Shown here piece by piece: positions 1 to 12,196 of a DNA stretch of 64,000 bases (positions are counted from its first letter, which is position 1; every line of letters begins with the position of its first letter). A program made the translations under genes and the position numbers. A model generated the notes under the pieces. It was not told the DNA's origin and did not search any database. It was given only the letters and a program-made list of their open reading frames with translations. Origin of the DNA: Perca fluviatilis (lineage: Eukaryota; Chordata; Actinopteri; Perciformes; Percidae); assembly GCF_010015445.1 (NCBI RefSeq), contig NC_053116.1, forward strand, positions 40,631,095-40,695,094, written 5' to 3'.

Positions 1-607
1 GTGTCCCCATGCTGCGAGTGTGTTCATGCTACGAGTGTGTCCATGCTGCGAGTGTGTCCATGCTGCGAGTGTCCCCATGCTACGAGTGTGTCCATGCTAC
101 GAGTGTGTCCATGCTACGAGTGTGTCCATGCTGCGAGTGTCCCCATGCTGCGAGTGTGTTCATGCTACGAGTGTGTCCATGCTGCGAGTGTGTCCATGCT
201 ACGAGTGTGTCCATGCTACGAGTGTGTCCATGCTACGAGTGTGTCCATGCTACGAGTGTGTCCATGCTGCGAGTGTCCCCATGCTGGGAGTGTGTCCATG
301 CTACGAGTGTGTCCATGCTACGAGTGTGTCCATGCTACGAGTGTGTCCATGCTGCGAGTGTCCCCATGCTACGAGTGTGTCCATGCTACGAGTGTGTCCA
401 TGCTGCGAGTGTGTCCATGCTGCGAGTGTCCCCATGCTACGAGTGTCCCCATGCTACGAGTGTGTCCATGCTACGAGTGTGTCCATGCTACGAGTGTCTC
501 CATGCTGCGAGTGTGTCCATGCTGCGAGTGTGTCCATGCTACGAGTGTGTCCATGCTACGAGTGTGTCCATGCTACGAGTGTGTCCATGCTACGAGTGTG
601 TCCATGC
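1..607. repeat. 17-bp minisatellite
   Basis: About 35 tandem copies of a 17-bp unit of the form GTGTCCATGCTACGAGT, with recurring variants (TGC for TAC, CCCC for GTCC). Because 17 is not a multiple of three and the unit has no stop in any forward frame, all three forward frames stay open and give artificial Cys-rich translations. The array starts at or before the window edge and ends at GTCCATGCAGAG. Confidence 0.95.
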
Positions 608-868
608 AGAGTAGTACCAGTCTGTGTATGTTTGTGTGTATGCTCTATGTTGTGTTGTATTTCCTAACAGAAGATACTGGATGTGTCCAAGACTAATTTC
701 CTTTGGCTCAATAAAGTCAATCTTATTTTATTTTGTTAAGTTGAGCAAGTACACTTTCTGGATTATAATTAAATACTTTTATTAAAGTAACATTTTCAAT
801 GCAGGACTTTATCTTGTATTATTGCAATTTGACAGTGTGGTATTGGTACTTTAACTTTAGTTTATTAC
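608..868. other. AT-rich non-coding stretch
   Basis: An AATAAA-type motif lies near 710 (CTCAATAAAGTC), followed by AT-rich sequence. This could be the 3' end of a retroelement or transcript, but no gene is visible. Confidence 0.4.
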
Positions 869-1455
869 ACTTACAGTTTTTTTGGATTGCTTAAGCACGT
901 TTTTCAAAACAGGGCCCGTGTTTTCAAAACACTACACACAATTAGCACAACCACACACCCAATTAGCAAAACACCTTTGCACCTTTGCAAAATGAAACAC
1001 TCTTGCAAAAACTATACACTAATTTATAAAAAACATATTTTGTTACCATATGAAACACACACCTTTCATTTGACCAAATTAAGTTTTAACCATATACACA
1101 CTGCTGTTGCTAACCTAAAACACTTTTAGCAATTTTACTTCTCAGTGATTAGAGTACTGTAAATGAATTACACCGAGACATGTACAATAAGTTCACCAAA
1201 CACTACACAAGACCAATGCTGCAGACTGAGGAAATATAATTTATTTCTCTCTATATACCCAAATCAGTTGACATGGAGAATCAACAACAAAACATGTCCC
1301 AGTTTTCATTCTACGACAGTAGTGTGCATAACACTGTTAGCTCCACAAACAACACACCTAAAATATTCTATCCAGTTACAATCACAGAAAAAACAGACAA
1401 AACAAAAAAAAAAGATCTGAAAAAGTACAGAAAACACTAGACATTATCTCTTCGC

Positions 1456-1620
1456 CTAGCTGGATCCGGCCAAGAGAATTTCATCAACATCACAGGCGAT
1501 ATCCTCGTTGGCAAGACAACGTGGGAAGAACTGTCTTGAATATCGAATCCATCCTTGCACAGCTGCAGTGTAGATTTGGTCACAGGCGTCCTCCATGGCC
1601 TGAATGAGGGCTACCTGAGC
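1456..1620 (-). pseudogene. C-terminal remnant of a DDE-type transposase
   Basis: On the minus strand an open frame runs through QVALIQAMEDACDQIYTAAV, then GWIRYSRQFFPRCLANEDI, and ends at a TAG at 1456-1458. This resembles the C-terminus of transposase-derived proteins common in fish genomes (recall, not searched). Upstream the frame runs directly into the 28-bp minisatellite, which destroys the catalytic region. It is not a functional gene. Confidence 0.55.
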
Positions 1621-1768
1621 CTGGGGCCTCAATGAGGGGTACCTGAGCCTGGGGCCTCAATGAGGGGTACCTGAGCCTGGGGCCTCAATGAGGGCTACCT
1701 GAGCCTGGGGCCTCAATGAGGGGTACCTGAGCCTGGGGCCTCAATGAGGGCTACCTGAGCCTGGGGCC
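1597..1768. repeat. 28-bp minisatellite inside transposase remnant
   Basis: About six copies of a 28-bp unit containing TACCTGAGCCTGGGGCCTC, alternating GGGCTACC and GGGGTACC variants. It appears to have amplified from transposase coding sequence, because its last copy is continuous with the remnant's reading frame. Confidence 0.9.
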
Positions 1769-2100
1769 GGAGATCGTAAACCCTGGCGTGAATATGGGCC
1801 CCCTTCCTCATTGTTGTTCTCGACCCTCAATCCTCATGTCCCAGGGAGGGGTATCAACAGTGCTGATATGGTGTAAACAATGAGCAGCTGATTACTGTAA
1901 CTGTAGACAGATTTTCTTTTACCTGTTTCCTTGTTGAAATGTCCTTATGACAGATGCCGCTGTATATCTACTAAGATTTGGCTGACTCTTAGTCCAGTCT
2001 CCCTCAGCAGACTTTCTATGCAAACACAGAATGATTTGAATGTTGTAACAAACTCCTGAGAGGAACTGCTGCAAGCAGCGTGAACAGCTATTAGGGGTCA

Positions 2101-2778
2101 ACTCATTATCGGCCTGGCCAATTATCGGGGCAGATAATTGTCAATTTGCAAATTATCTGTATCTGTGTTTTATTTGACCAATAACCGATTAATTAAAAAG
2201 TGCTACAGATCTGTGTCTCTCCCTCGGTTTCTCGCACACCTGAGTCTCACATAATGCTCCGCCCACAACACCATCTGATTGGCTAGATGTCATACAAGTA
2301 AAATCCAATCCTCCCCCCGCTGCCCCTGACATGCAGCAGCCTCGGGCAGAAGTGTCTCAGGCTCCGGTGGAGTTGGTCACGCTAAGCTTCAAAAGGTAAG
2401 GCTGCAGGAATTTACAAAGTTAGAAACGTTGGAATCTTCCACACTGAAGATGCAAAAACACCCCAATCCTGTGATCTATTTCTATAATGACGTGCCTGCC
2501 CACTTATATCACTTAAAAAAACTAAATAATGAACGTTGCAGTGTTAACTAGACCATTAGCATTCAGGGTTCCCCCCCCAGTGTATAACAAGTCCCTGGGA
2601 ATCATTGTTTCATTTAATTCTCGATGAAAAAAATTATTCTCGGTATGTAAATGTAGTTACTTTTCCCATGTGATTGCAGTAGACATACACATTTATTTTT
2701 TAATATGAATCGATTTTGAATCGGTAGAGCTTGAATCGCGATTCAAATATGAATCGATTTTTTTGCACACCCCTAAAA
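2101..2778. other. Probable hAT-like non-autonomous transposon debris
   Basis: The right part carries the repeated motif GAATCGATTTT/GAATCGCGATTC and ends with TTTTGCACACCCCTA, a terminus typical of fish hAT elements (AGGGGTGTGCAAA read inward). The left part has a promoter-like GC-rich patch (2250-2400). No coding sequence is visible and the left boundary is unclear. Confidence 0.35.
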
Positions 2779-2900
2779 AATAGCGTCGAAAACCTTGAAA
2801 GAAGCGACAAAAACAATGAAAAAAGTGTCACAAGTGCTGAAAAAAGGGACTAAAATGTCAGAAAATGAGTCAAAAACATCAAGTGTTAATTTTTCAATTT

Positions 2901-2928
2901 TGACCCAGGAAGACAACACAAGGGTTAA
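2901..2928. mobile_element. piggyBac-like element terminus with TTAA
   Basis: The sequence ends in GAAGACAACACAAGGGTTAA. The same end recurs at 19338-19364 (inside the Gypsy gag) and at 58840-58898 (inside a Tc1 copy). A TTAA abutting CCCTTGTGTTGTC is characteristic of piggyBac-like MITEs (family knowledge). About 125 bp of A-rich sequence upstream may be its body. Confidence 0.5.
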
Positions 2929-2947
2929 GAACAGAGCCTTGTTGAAG

Positions 2948-3071
2948 AAGTCCCACACACTGTCCATTATGCATGCAAATACTTTATTTCACGTTTCAGT
3001 CAAACAGACCTTCCTCAGGTTGTGAAATAAAGTATTTGCATGTGTAATGGACAGTGTGCAGGACTTCTGCA
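2948..3071. repeat. Imperfect inverted repeat (hairpin)
   Basis: About 45 bp at 2949-2993, containing ATGCAAATACTTTATTTCAC, is repeated in inverse at 3020-3065 as GTGAAATAAAGTATTTGCAT. The spacer is about 28 bp. It looks like a small terminal-inverted-repeat element or fold-back remnant. Confidence 0.85.
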
Positions 3072-3299
3072 ACAAGTGTACTTAACAAGAGTAACATGAC
3101 AGTCAGTGACAAACTACAGCAGTCATCAACACGATATGGTGCAACCTGGTGACAGCAGCCAGAGAAGAGAGGTGCCATAACCCAACTGCATCATGGGAAA
3201 TAATCAACATAAACCGACTTCTGACTAACTGACTTCTGCTCTTTACAGGTGAGTTCAGCTGACAACAGGTGATTTGGCAACAGCAGTTAACTCTACTAC

Positions 3300-3480
3300 C
3301 AGTGTTAGGCAAGTTACTTCCAAAATGTAATACATCATAGATTACTAGTTACTCTTATTTGAGAGTAATTAGTTATATTACAATATTAATGTCTCTGAAT
3401 TGTAATGCATTACACTACTTTTGCATTACTTTTGAGTTACTTTCACCAAAATAACAGCAGAAGTTTGACTTGGCAGGTAG
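3300..3480. mobile_element. hAT-like non-autonomous fragment
   Basis: It begins CAGTGTTAGGCAAGTTACTT and contains repeated TAATGCATTAC and AGTTACT motifs, as in a very common fish hAT-type non-autonomous family (family recall). No clear right TIR was found. Confidence 0.45.
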
Positions 3481-3559
3481 CTTGTGAATGTGATCACGGG
3501 ATCTATAAAGTCTCCTCTTTATCCACTTAAATACACCATAGATTATTCACAATATTTGG

Positions 3560-3765
3560 TATATGTATAGTTTAGTGTCCCAAAATCGCTTTGGAAGATG
3601 GGTTAGGATTAGGGTTAGGTTTGGGTTAAAACTTACGTTTAGGGTTAGGCGTTCAGTCATAACTGAAAGTTTTTGGAAAATAATAAACTAACCTGTCTCA
3701 AATAAGACCCTCATCATTTGGGACACTCAGTTTTTGGAAAATAATTTGGGACACTAAACTGCACG
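3560..3765. repeat. Repeat with degenerate telomere-like GGGTTAG tract
   Basis: GGTTAGGATTAGGGTTAGGT (3602-3621) and a further GGGTTAGG at 3642-3649 are flanked by a repeated phrase (TTTGGAAAATAAT; TGGGACACTMA) at about 3674 and 3732. It looks like a dispersed fish repeat carrying interstitial telomere-like hexamers, not a true telomere. Confidence 0.5.
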
Positions 3766-3789
3766 TATACCGGCAAGTAGGAGAAAATG

Positions 3790-4400
3790 AAAATACTCAA
3801 TTAAAAGTACCTTACAGTTGCACACATATCAACCAATGACACGCAAACCTGACACGGTGAAAGGCTGTCTGCTCCCCCCCCCCCCAGCCACACACCTGTG
3901 TATCCCTGGCTGTTCATTACCTGTATTCCTTCCCAAAGGCAATGCTCCACCCAATGCAGTGTATGTTACCGTTAGCTCAGTCAGCGTTAACCATAACATC
4001 AACAGGTGTATAGACAGAAAATATGATTAGGAGCTCATTTACTGAATCAACCAACTCACGTCTCCTTTCTTTTCTTTCTTTTCATCCACAACATTAAAGT
4101 CTTCAGCTGCTGCTGCTGCTGGCGTTTCAGTTTGATTTTTACCAAGTGCTGCAAACCGAGATACCTGCTCACTGGAAGTTTCTAATAACAAACCACTTTG
4201 AAAGTAGTGAAAGACGGGATTTACATGTACATGTTCAAAAGCTATTGCAATTTGACCAAAACAATGATAACTTGCTTTTATCTTGTGCACAAGTGAATCG
4301 AGAAATGTACCAAAGTGACTGAGAACAACTGTGAATGAGTTGAGCTGCTCTACAATCTGTCCCTATCTTCCTCTGGTTGGGAATCACTGCCCCGGTATAA
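3790..4400. other. No gene recognised
   Basis: It holds a poly-C run (3875-3885), a polypurine/polypyrimidine patch (4060-4085) and a short CTG/GCT run (4105-4120). No ORF or element in it is convincing. Confidence 0.4.
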
Positions 4401-4404
4401 TGTA

Positions 4405-5040
4405 GAGAGGGAGAGAGCCCTCTGCTGGCAAGATCTGTGATAACATCCTAGACATACACCTAATAACAGAATACAGGTAAGAGACAGGAATAACACCATC
4501 ACACATCCTAGAGACACACCTGGTAACAGAATACAGGTAAGAGACAGGAATAACACCATCACACATCCTAGAGACACACCTGGTAACAGAATACAGGTAA
4601 GAGACAGGAATAACACCATCACACATCCTAGAGACACACCTGGTAACAGAATACAGGTAAGAGACAGGAATAACACCATCACACATCCTAGAGACACACC
4701 TGGTAACAGAATACAGGTAAGAGACAGGAATAACACCATCACACATCCTAGAGACACACCTGGTAACAGAATACAGGTCAGAGACAAAGTCATCATGTGT
4801 TTGACACTTTGGGTCCTAGCTTGCACCCGGCGCAGTGCAGCCCAAGGCCTGACGCAAGAGTCTTTGCTAGTTTAAGACCGACCCAGTTGTAAGTTTCCCG
4901 TCCAGCGCCCACGTCGTTTAAATAACAAATGCACCTGCACCTATCTGTGGCCCATGGGCGTACTGGTCTTACAGGGAGGTGTGTTCAGGTGCATTCTGGG
5001 AGCATTGCTATCTCGAGGCAGCGGAAGACACTAATGAAAA
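4405..5040. mobile_element. Non-autonomous element, copy 1 (possibly Harbinger-like)
   Basis: It shares its whole length, apart from differently expanded internal minisatellites, with 25790-26580. Shared parts are GAGAGCCCTCTGCTGGCAAG at the left, the GTTTGACACTTTGGGTCCTA core, a CGTCGTTTAAATAACAAATG segment and the GAGGCAGCGG end. The Harbinger assignment is recall only. It sits at the left edge of duplication copy A, as its twin does for copy B. Confidence 0.5.
4441..4790. repeat. 60-bp minisatellite (6 copies)
   Basis: Four consecutive units (4501-4740) are identical, flanked by one diverged unit on each side. The unit contains ATCCTAGAGACACACCTGGT and AACAGAATACAGGTAAGAGA. The paralogous element at 25790 has only two units, so this array expanded in copy A only. 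Sixty bp is a multiple of three, so the minus strand shows a spurious 20-residue repeat ORF. Confidence 0.95.
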
Positions 5041-6643
5041 TTAATGAAGACACCAAGTACAACCCTTTAGAACCATGCAACAACACAACTAATAGAACCA
5101 GAAAATGCTGAGTCATGCTGCTAACCACCAACTCATGTTTTAAATAGTTAAAGAAAAGATTCAAATTCATTTTGTTAGTTCATCATTTTCACAACTTTAT
5201 TAAATTTATAAGAACAAAACAATTTGTATTCAAATTCACTCTTAAAAAACTCTTTTATTTCTTACTAAATATATTAAGTTTATGACCAAATGTGACAAAT
5301 AAAAATCCTCAAATGTTCATCTTGAAGAAGATGGAAGCTGTAAATATTTAGTATTTTAGTTTAGAAGATGTTTCAGACACAGAACAAGTCTCATGACTAA
5401 CTTTAGGTAAATGTTTAAAGTTTGCATCTCTAATAAGGAGACAGAACAACAATCATACATATAATTACTTTATAATATTACTCTCACATGAAGAAAGAGA
5501 TTAATGCTGCGTTCCAGACACAATTTTTAGCGACTCACGACTTGGTAGCGCTCCAGGCAAAGTCACAAGCTGGCTCGCTAAACATTGTGCCGTTGGCAGG
5601 GTTCAGGTTAGGCTACCTAACGTCAACGTTCGCTAGCGCCTACTTAACGTTGACGTTAGCTAGCGCCTACTTAACATTGATGTTAGCTAGCGGCTTAACG
5701 TTGACGTTAGCTAGCGCTAGCTGATACTAGCGATTTCTAGTCTGCGACATATTTTAGGCTTCATTTAATTAACATAACATGTAGAAGTACACAATCGTAT
5801 GTGTATTCTTTTGATTACAATGTGCGGAATTACTTTAATTTATTTCTATTTCTCCGTTAATCACCGGCGTCTGTAGAGCATCAACAGGGGTCGCCATTGT
5901 TGTTTATGTGTGACGTCAAAAACTGTAACTGGGAGAACAACCTTCTGGTACCAGTTCATGGGGAGTAAGTTAGGGGGTTGTCTGCTGTTCCAGGGTGATT
6001 TCACCGGTAGAAGGTTGTGAAAACACGAGCTATGGCTTGCTGGGAACGCAGTCTGATGAAAATAGATTTTAAACATTCAACGCTAAAGATAATTCATATT
6101 TTAAACAAATGAAATAATGTCAATGTTAAAACATCTCCACCACAACCTGAAAAACAAACAAAATCAGTAAAACATGTCGGTTATATTTCCTCACAGACGA
6201 TAAATCAGATAAATACTAAAGTCTTGTTATATTCTCACAAATATATTAAGATTATGATCAAATATAACAAAGAAAAGCATCAAACCTTCATGCTTGAGAA
6301 GCTGTAAATATATTTAGTGTTTCTGTCTGGAAGGTGTTACAGTCTCACAACGTTAAAAAAAACAACCTTTACTCTCAAACAAAGAAATACATTTTATCTC
6401 ATTAAAATAGATTTTAATTTAAACAGTAAAACATGTTGGTTATATTTCCCCTAAGCTGATAAATCAGATAAATACTAAAGTCTTGTTTTATTCTTACTAC
6501 TCTCAAATATATTAAGTTTATCACCAAATATAACAAAAAAAGCATAAAATCTTCATATGAAGCTAGAAGCTGTGAATATATTTAGTATTTCTGCTTGCAA
6601 AGATCCAGACTTTTCTCTGATGAACAGACGCAGCAACTCAACA
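5041..6643. other. 3' flank of lectin gene A, part of segmental duplication
   Basis: From about 5076 (TGCAACAACACAACTAATAG) the sequence matches 28888 onward, the 3' flank of gene B. In inverse it also matches 61620-62125 downstream of gene C. It contains several internally similar AT-rich segments (5200-5330, 6220-6330, 6470-6560) with TATATTAAG-type motifs. TTTATT near 6487 gives AATAAA on the minus strand about 155 nt after the gene A stop, a candidate poly(A) signal. Confidence 0.7.
5625..5722. repeat. Short tandem repeat with GCTAGC cores
   Basis: Three to four copies of an about 27-bp unit containing GACGTTAGCTAGCGCCTACT. The corresponding place in copy B (about 29450) lacks the array, so it is copy-A specific. 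Confidence 0.8.
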
Positions 6644-9600
6644 TTACAGCTCCTCCCTCTTCCTCCTCCTCTTGTTGGTCTTCTTGTCTTCCTTGTGGAA
6701 GACTTTTCCATCGGCCTGCTTCCTCCAGCTCAGCTTGATGTTGTCGTCCAGCCCCTGGGCCCTCAGCTTCTGTTTCAGCTGAGACACAAAACTTATCTTA
6801 TCCGATTGTTTTTTTCATGAAGGTAAAACAGTATAAAACATGATTTACCTGCTTCAACATGGCCTCCATCACAGCAGAGTCATTCAGATCCAGATTCTTC
6901 TTGTTCTCAAACTTCACTTTCATCACTTTCTTTGACACCACTTTGTAAAAATCAAACAAACTTTATGAGTTCAAACATTTCTGTGTGGATAATAATCAGC
7001 ATTCTTTTCATTACTCATCATCAGTTTAAACAATAGATTCAACACAAACTTATCATCTGCAGCCAGGGGCGAACTGGGACAAAATTCGGCCCTGGCTATT
7101 CCGGCCTTACCAGCCGGGGACGTTAATTGCTTTTTATAAAAAACAGGCTCACATGCGATTATAGCAGCAGCAGCATTAGGCACACTTACAGGCTTTCATA
7201 ATTAAATAATACACACACTGGAGCAATTCATTAAACCTTCAAATAAACTACCATGGCACCACATTAGAATAGAATGGAAATGCTTGCATATTTAAAACAT
7301 ATTATTACATACTTAAACACCCAAAACACCAAAGAACGAAAAACAAAAACAAACAAAGACATAGTGGACCACTATCACTACCACAAGCTTTTATTTTGAA
7401 AAGTAGAAGCCCGACTGAATCAGACAGGAGGCTCCAGGCTGCTGCAATATTGTTGTCAAACTAGTGTGAAACTCCAGTGTTGCTGCATTTTTTTCTTTTA
7501 TCCAGCGGCCAAAGTGTGCATCGGCCCTACTGGCATTTGCCAGTACTGCCAGATTGCCAGACAGGCCTATGTCACACAAAAATTGTAGACAAGAAGAAGG
7601 TCTCTGAGTGGGGATATAGCTCTTCCGGTTAGCTTTTTACAATGGTGGAGCCCGATAGATACTGCTGGACAAAGTCTCTCTGCTACCTGCCTGAAGTTGG
7701 GATTGTAAATGAACTCTCTCAAAGTAAAAAACTGGAAGTGTGACATAGGCCTATTGCCAGTCCGCCTATGTCTGCAGCTGATCACCACTGCATGCTAACT
7801 TTACTAACTATTCCATGGAAATGATCCACATCATCATGTTCACATTTACTCTCCACAGCTCAATGTCTGGTGGTTAGAGTCCCGGGTTAGCACTAGGGAG
7901 GTAACCATGGTTAAATATGGATATAAATGTGTAATTCTAACAACCGGTTGAGATAAGAAATTAATGTTGATGCAGTTTTTAAACGTCCTAGAGTGCAATC
8001 TACTTTAGATTGACCTTGTTTGACTTCAGACATCACTATGTCTTCGTAGTGTATTTATTTCAAGATATTTGTTTCTATTAATTTAGTTATTTAGATGTGG
8101 GATTTGTTTTAAACATCTAACTTTGTTCTTTAAGATAAAATATAGTTTCAGAGTCACTTTTGATAAGAGGACACATCTGTTGTTTTGCACAGTTTATAGA
8201 AATAAAGGAAGATTTTCACTCTTTCTGTTAAAAACATCTTGAGAAAACCGTATCATCAACTTAAAATGCTGAATCCAATCGTGAGTTGAGTATATCGTTA
8301 CATCCTATTGTCCTGAATCTAAATGTAAAAGCTGTTTGAATCCCCGGTTAGCACTCACCTGGACCAAAGCAAATGAACGCTCTCTCCATGTCACAGGGCC
8401 AGTCCTCCCAGGCTCCTGATTGGCTGAAGTCTGCAGCCACACAAGCCTTGTTCCCGTTGTTGTTATCAGGTTGGCCGTTCTTCCAGAAGCTGAATGAGGA
8501 GTTACTTCCATCTGACCACTTCCAGGAGTCTCTGAAAAGGCCGATCCAGACCAAGTTTCCTCCAGCCGTCAACGCCTGTACCTTCTGGTTCTCTGTCATG
8601 TTTCTCACACTGGCCAGGTCTGTGTAGAGAGCTCTGCAGTAGCTCTGGGCTTTAGTCCATGTGATAGGGGAGGGGATGATGACAAAAGTCACATTTGACC
8701 CTGAAAATGAAGCACAGAGAAGTGTAGAGGCAGCATAACATACAACCTCCCATCCATCCACATCTGTGATTCATGTCTTAAAAAAAATATATCTAAAATA
8801 AATCCACTGAGATATTAAGAACCACATCAATAAACTAACTAATTAATAACTTTATGTCTTAACAGTCTCTCCACATTAATAGGAAATATCCTTAAATCTA
8901 CAAACCAATAGAGTTTGGGCTTAATGTTTCTCAACATATTGTATGAATATTTCCTCAGGGTTATTAAACACAAATGTTCTGTTAATATTGTAAGATGTGT
9001 GCACGTGAACATGCACGAGTCCAATCTCTAAAATATAAGATGTCTTCCTCTGGTGGTGATGCTGATGAACCACTGAGCTGTTTTACTGCTCTCATTCCTG
9101 CCGTCTTATTATCTGCTGCTCAGTCAGCTGTGAAGCTCTTTGAACGGCACTAACCTGTGTGAAAGCTGCTTTTAGTCAGAGTGACTGACTGATACTACAG
9201 AGGCCTGAATAATGAAAACAAAGAGGCAAAGAGAAGCAGAGAAGAGAAACTTCACTAGTTAATATTCTCACCTTTGATATCTGCGCAGACTGGAAAAATC
9301 CCAAGTTTACAACTGTCGTCGAACCAGAGTCCATCAGGACGCATCCCTGTGCAGGCGTTGTTACTGTATCCAACGTTTGGTTCTCCAACATTCCATCGTC
9401 TGAACTCCGTCTCCCCGGGTTTGTAGAAACTTGGGTCTGACAGTGACCACCTCCAGTTGTCACGGGACAGTCCTATCCAGGCTCTCTGATTGTGATATAA
9501 AGAATTAGACTCTGCTCTAGCTTTTTGTTAAAGACCATACGTTCAACGAATCTTTCCATCTCCAGTCTTGATACTATCAGTCTGATCCTCTATGACTCCT

Positions 9601-12147
9601 TCATTCTGTTACCCTCCTTTAATAACTCATTATCAGAGATAGTTTCTGAGCACTCAAACTAATTTTCAATAAGTTTCTCGAGAACATAGATTTCTGTTGT
9701 TGTAAATACTGTTTTGTGATGTTTTAGTTTTGTTTTACTGCATTAGTTGTTTCTATGTTTTAATGTCTTGTATCGACTTCCTTCTATCCCTGCCTCTTGG
9801 CCAGGTCGTCATGTAAGTAAGAATTGATTATTGATTGACTTATGTGGTTAAATAAGGTACAATAATGAATAAATAAAATAAAAAACATGGACTTCAGGAG
9901 ATGTGTTTGTTATGTTGAAGTGATGGTGAACAACATCCACAGCCTTCGTTCTGAGTACAAATATATTCAAACGTTTATGTGAAGTTAATTTGAGGCTGGC
10001 CATCAATCGCACTACAGGCTGTAGTAGACCGCCGTTGCACAATAAGGAACATTTGGGTCTGTAACGTTACTCCCGGTAGCGCACAATTATCAATAATAAT
10101 CACACTTCTAGTCCATAGGATCTATGTTTCAATGTCTTTCTAATACATAATGTTTTGTTTCCATCTCTCTGCTGCAGCTCAACAGGTCAACACTGTCTGC
10201 TGAAGGTTAAACTAAGACACTTTATACTTCTTCTATATTTCAAAGATAAATATTGCACTTTTTACTGCTCTACATTTAGTTATTAGTTCCTATGGAGGGT
10301 TTCAAACCTGCTGTCAGAAAGACTTTGAGATGAAAGAAAAGTAAAAGTAAAAGTAAACTCACGTAGCTGTTGTTGGAGTAGAACATTTTGTCTAAATCTG
10401 CCGTGTTGTTCAGGATCTTCATAACCTCCATGCTGTCTACAGTGACCAGGTCTGCGTCTTTCTCTCTGCAGTATCTTTGGGCTTCAGTAAAGTTCTTCCT
10501 GTCATAAACAAAATAGTACTGAAGTCCAGCAGTTGATGAGACAGCACTCAGTCCTGTAGGGACACACACACATTTAATATCAACAACTTTTTAAAGACAT
10601 TTCGTATCACTGTTATATGGATAATATACAATTGTATGTTCTAGTTACACCAACAGCACCTGCTCTTGGATGAATAAGTAGTTGAGTAAGATGGGAAATG
10701 GGTCAAATTAGGAAATCTCAATCAGTTGTTGGGACCAAGCAGGGGGTTAAACACTGATTTTAACCGAAAATGGCTCAGATTGAGCTGACTGCAGAGACAA
10801 AGGACACAGGGAAGGCAAGACAAAGGATCTTGGCCTACATGTGAATCCCAAAGCCGGTTTCACCAAACTCCTACAGGCCGCCACTTCGCAAAATGGAGAA
10901 TCTACATTCAACATGAGGAGAAAAAGGCAGACTGGTGGTGAGACAAAGAACTGCTTCACACCTGTGACAAAGTTGCGTTTTTCCCATTGGCTGTCGGGCC
11001 TTTGAATGCACCAACCCGCCACTAGGAGGCGGAGAAAGGATAAAAGCTGTCGTCGGTTGTGTTTCTTTGCTTTCCACGGTAATTCATTTTACTGACAGGA
11101 GGTGCAGCAGTCTTGACTAGCTTAACCAGCGTCACCTCGCTGGTCGAGATTGAGCTGGGACATTTTATATCTTTCTGATATACAAAAGGGATCCGAGGAA
11201 TACTGGCCCAGTATTTCCTCTATCTGCAGCGGGTTTAATCAGCCCGGATTCAAGAAAGGACTACGTTCCGTTTTTCTTGCGTTGTCGACCTGGATCGCGT
11301 GCCGTCCACTGCTCTGGACGAAACGGATCGTTAAACTCTGGCGAGAGATTAACTACAAACAACACATACAGTAAGAGGCTTACACAGGTCTGGGCAGACA
11401 TTAGAACTAGTGTGTTTGGTTTGTTTCATTAATGAGCGAAGGTTATCGCTACCATTGTTGCCATTAATGTGATCTGATTGTAATCATGTAATGGCCTATA
11501 TGTGATTATTAATCTGTTTCTGTGAATGTATCATTGATCATGATACTGCTGATTATGTTCTGTTGAGTAGCTGGGTGAAACTGTAATCGCTACCTGCTAA
11601 ATCACTCCTTTCACTGAGTTTAGTTACTGTCCGCGAGATAATCGCAGTAAATCAGCTGTTAGCCACTGGAGTGGTTATAGTGACTGTTTCCCTCGGTAAG
11701 TCAAAAGTCTCAGTCTGTCCTAACTACACGTGTGGTCCAGACTTGAGTGGCTGAGGGGGGGGTTGGTCATTATCGATAACAAGGTCAGAGTGGCTCTTTC
11801 TTTACACTTTCTCCACCCTTTCTTCTTTTACTAACACACACACACACACACGCAAGCTAGCCACGTAGCTCCCGAGCTAACGCTGCTAGCTTAACCACGT
11901 GGAATTGGCATAACGTTTGGGCAGAGCTAACTCATGAACTACCACACGGGCTAAGCGTGCGCGTTGCCTAGCAACCCCCTCGGCCTTTTAACCCCTCCTC
12001 GTGCACCCAGCACCACTACAGCCCTCTTGAGGCTAAATAGTTTTGTGCAGCTCACAGGAGTATCCATTTTGGTAGTTGTTTTTGTGTTAGAACTACAGTT
12101 CGACACCGCACCTCCACTTTCACTCACTCTCTCACCCACACACACAT

Positions 12148-12196
<49 letters not shown>

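Larger units (their letters stand above)
869..2100 (-). mobile_element. Degenerate DNA transposon with IS630/Tc1-superfamily-like transposase remnants
   Basis: The left end (about 873) reads CAGTTTTTTTGGATTGC, closely matching the terminus of the fold-back element at 53214-54070. The minus strand holds two transposase remnants. One (1456-1620) ends in a fish-transposase-like tail containing FFPRCLANEDIACDVDE. The other (about 1919-2010) has helix-turn-helix-like sequence containing YTAASVIRTFQQGNR. Between them lies a 28-bp minisatellite and sequence with no reading frame. Assignment to an IS630/Tc1-type (DDE_3) transposase rests on family recall. The right terminus is not clear. Confidence 0.55.

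Noticed and set aside
1..696. Cys-rich ORFs in three frames over the 17-bp array
   Set aside because: The frames are open only because the repeat unit lacks stops. There is no signal peptide, no domain and the same peptide occurs in all frames.
4441..4790. Regular identical repeats resembling a CRISPR array
   Set aside because: Units are directly adjacent with no unique spacers, and the genome is eukaryotic.
4350..4826. Membrane-like repeat ORFs on the minus strand
   Set aside because: They are translations of the 60-bp minisatellite (20 residues per unit), with no gene structure.
8373..8627. Plus-strand ORF opposite exon 4 of gene A (and 30466-30717)
   Set aside because: Antisense shadow of the CTLD2 exon.
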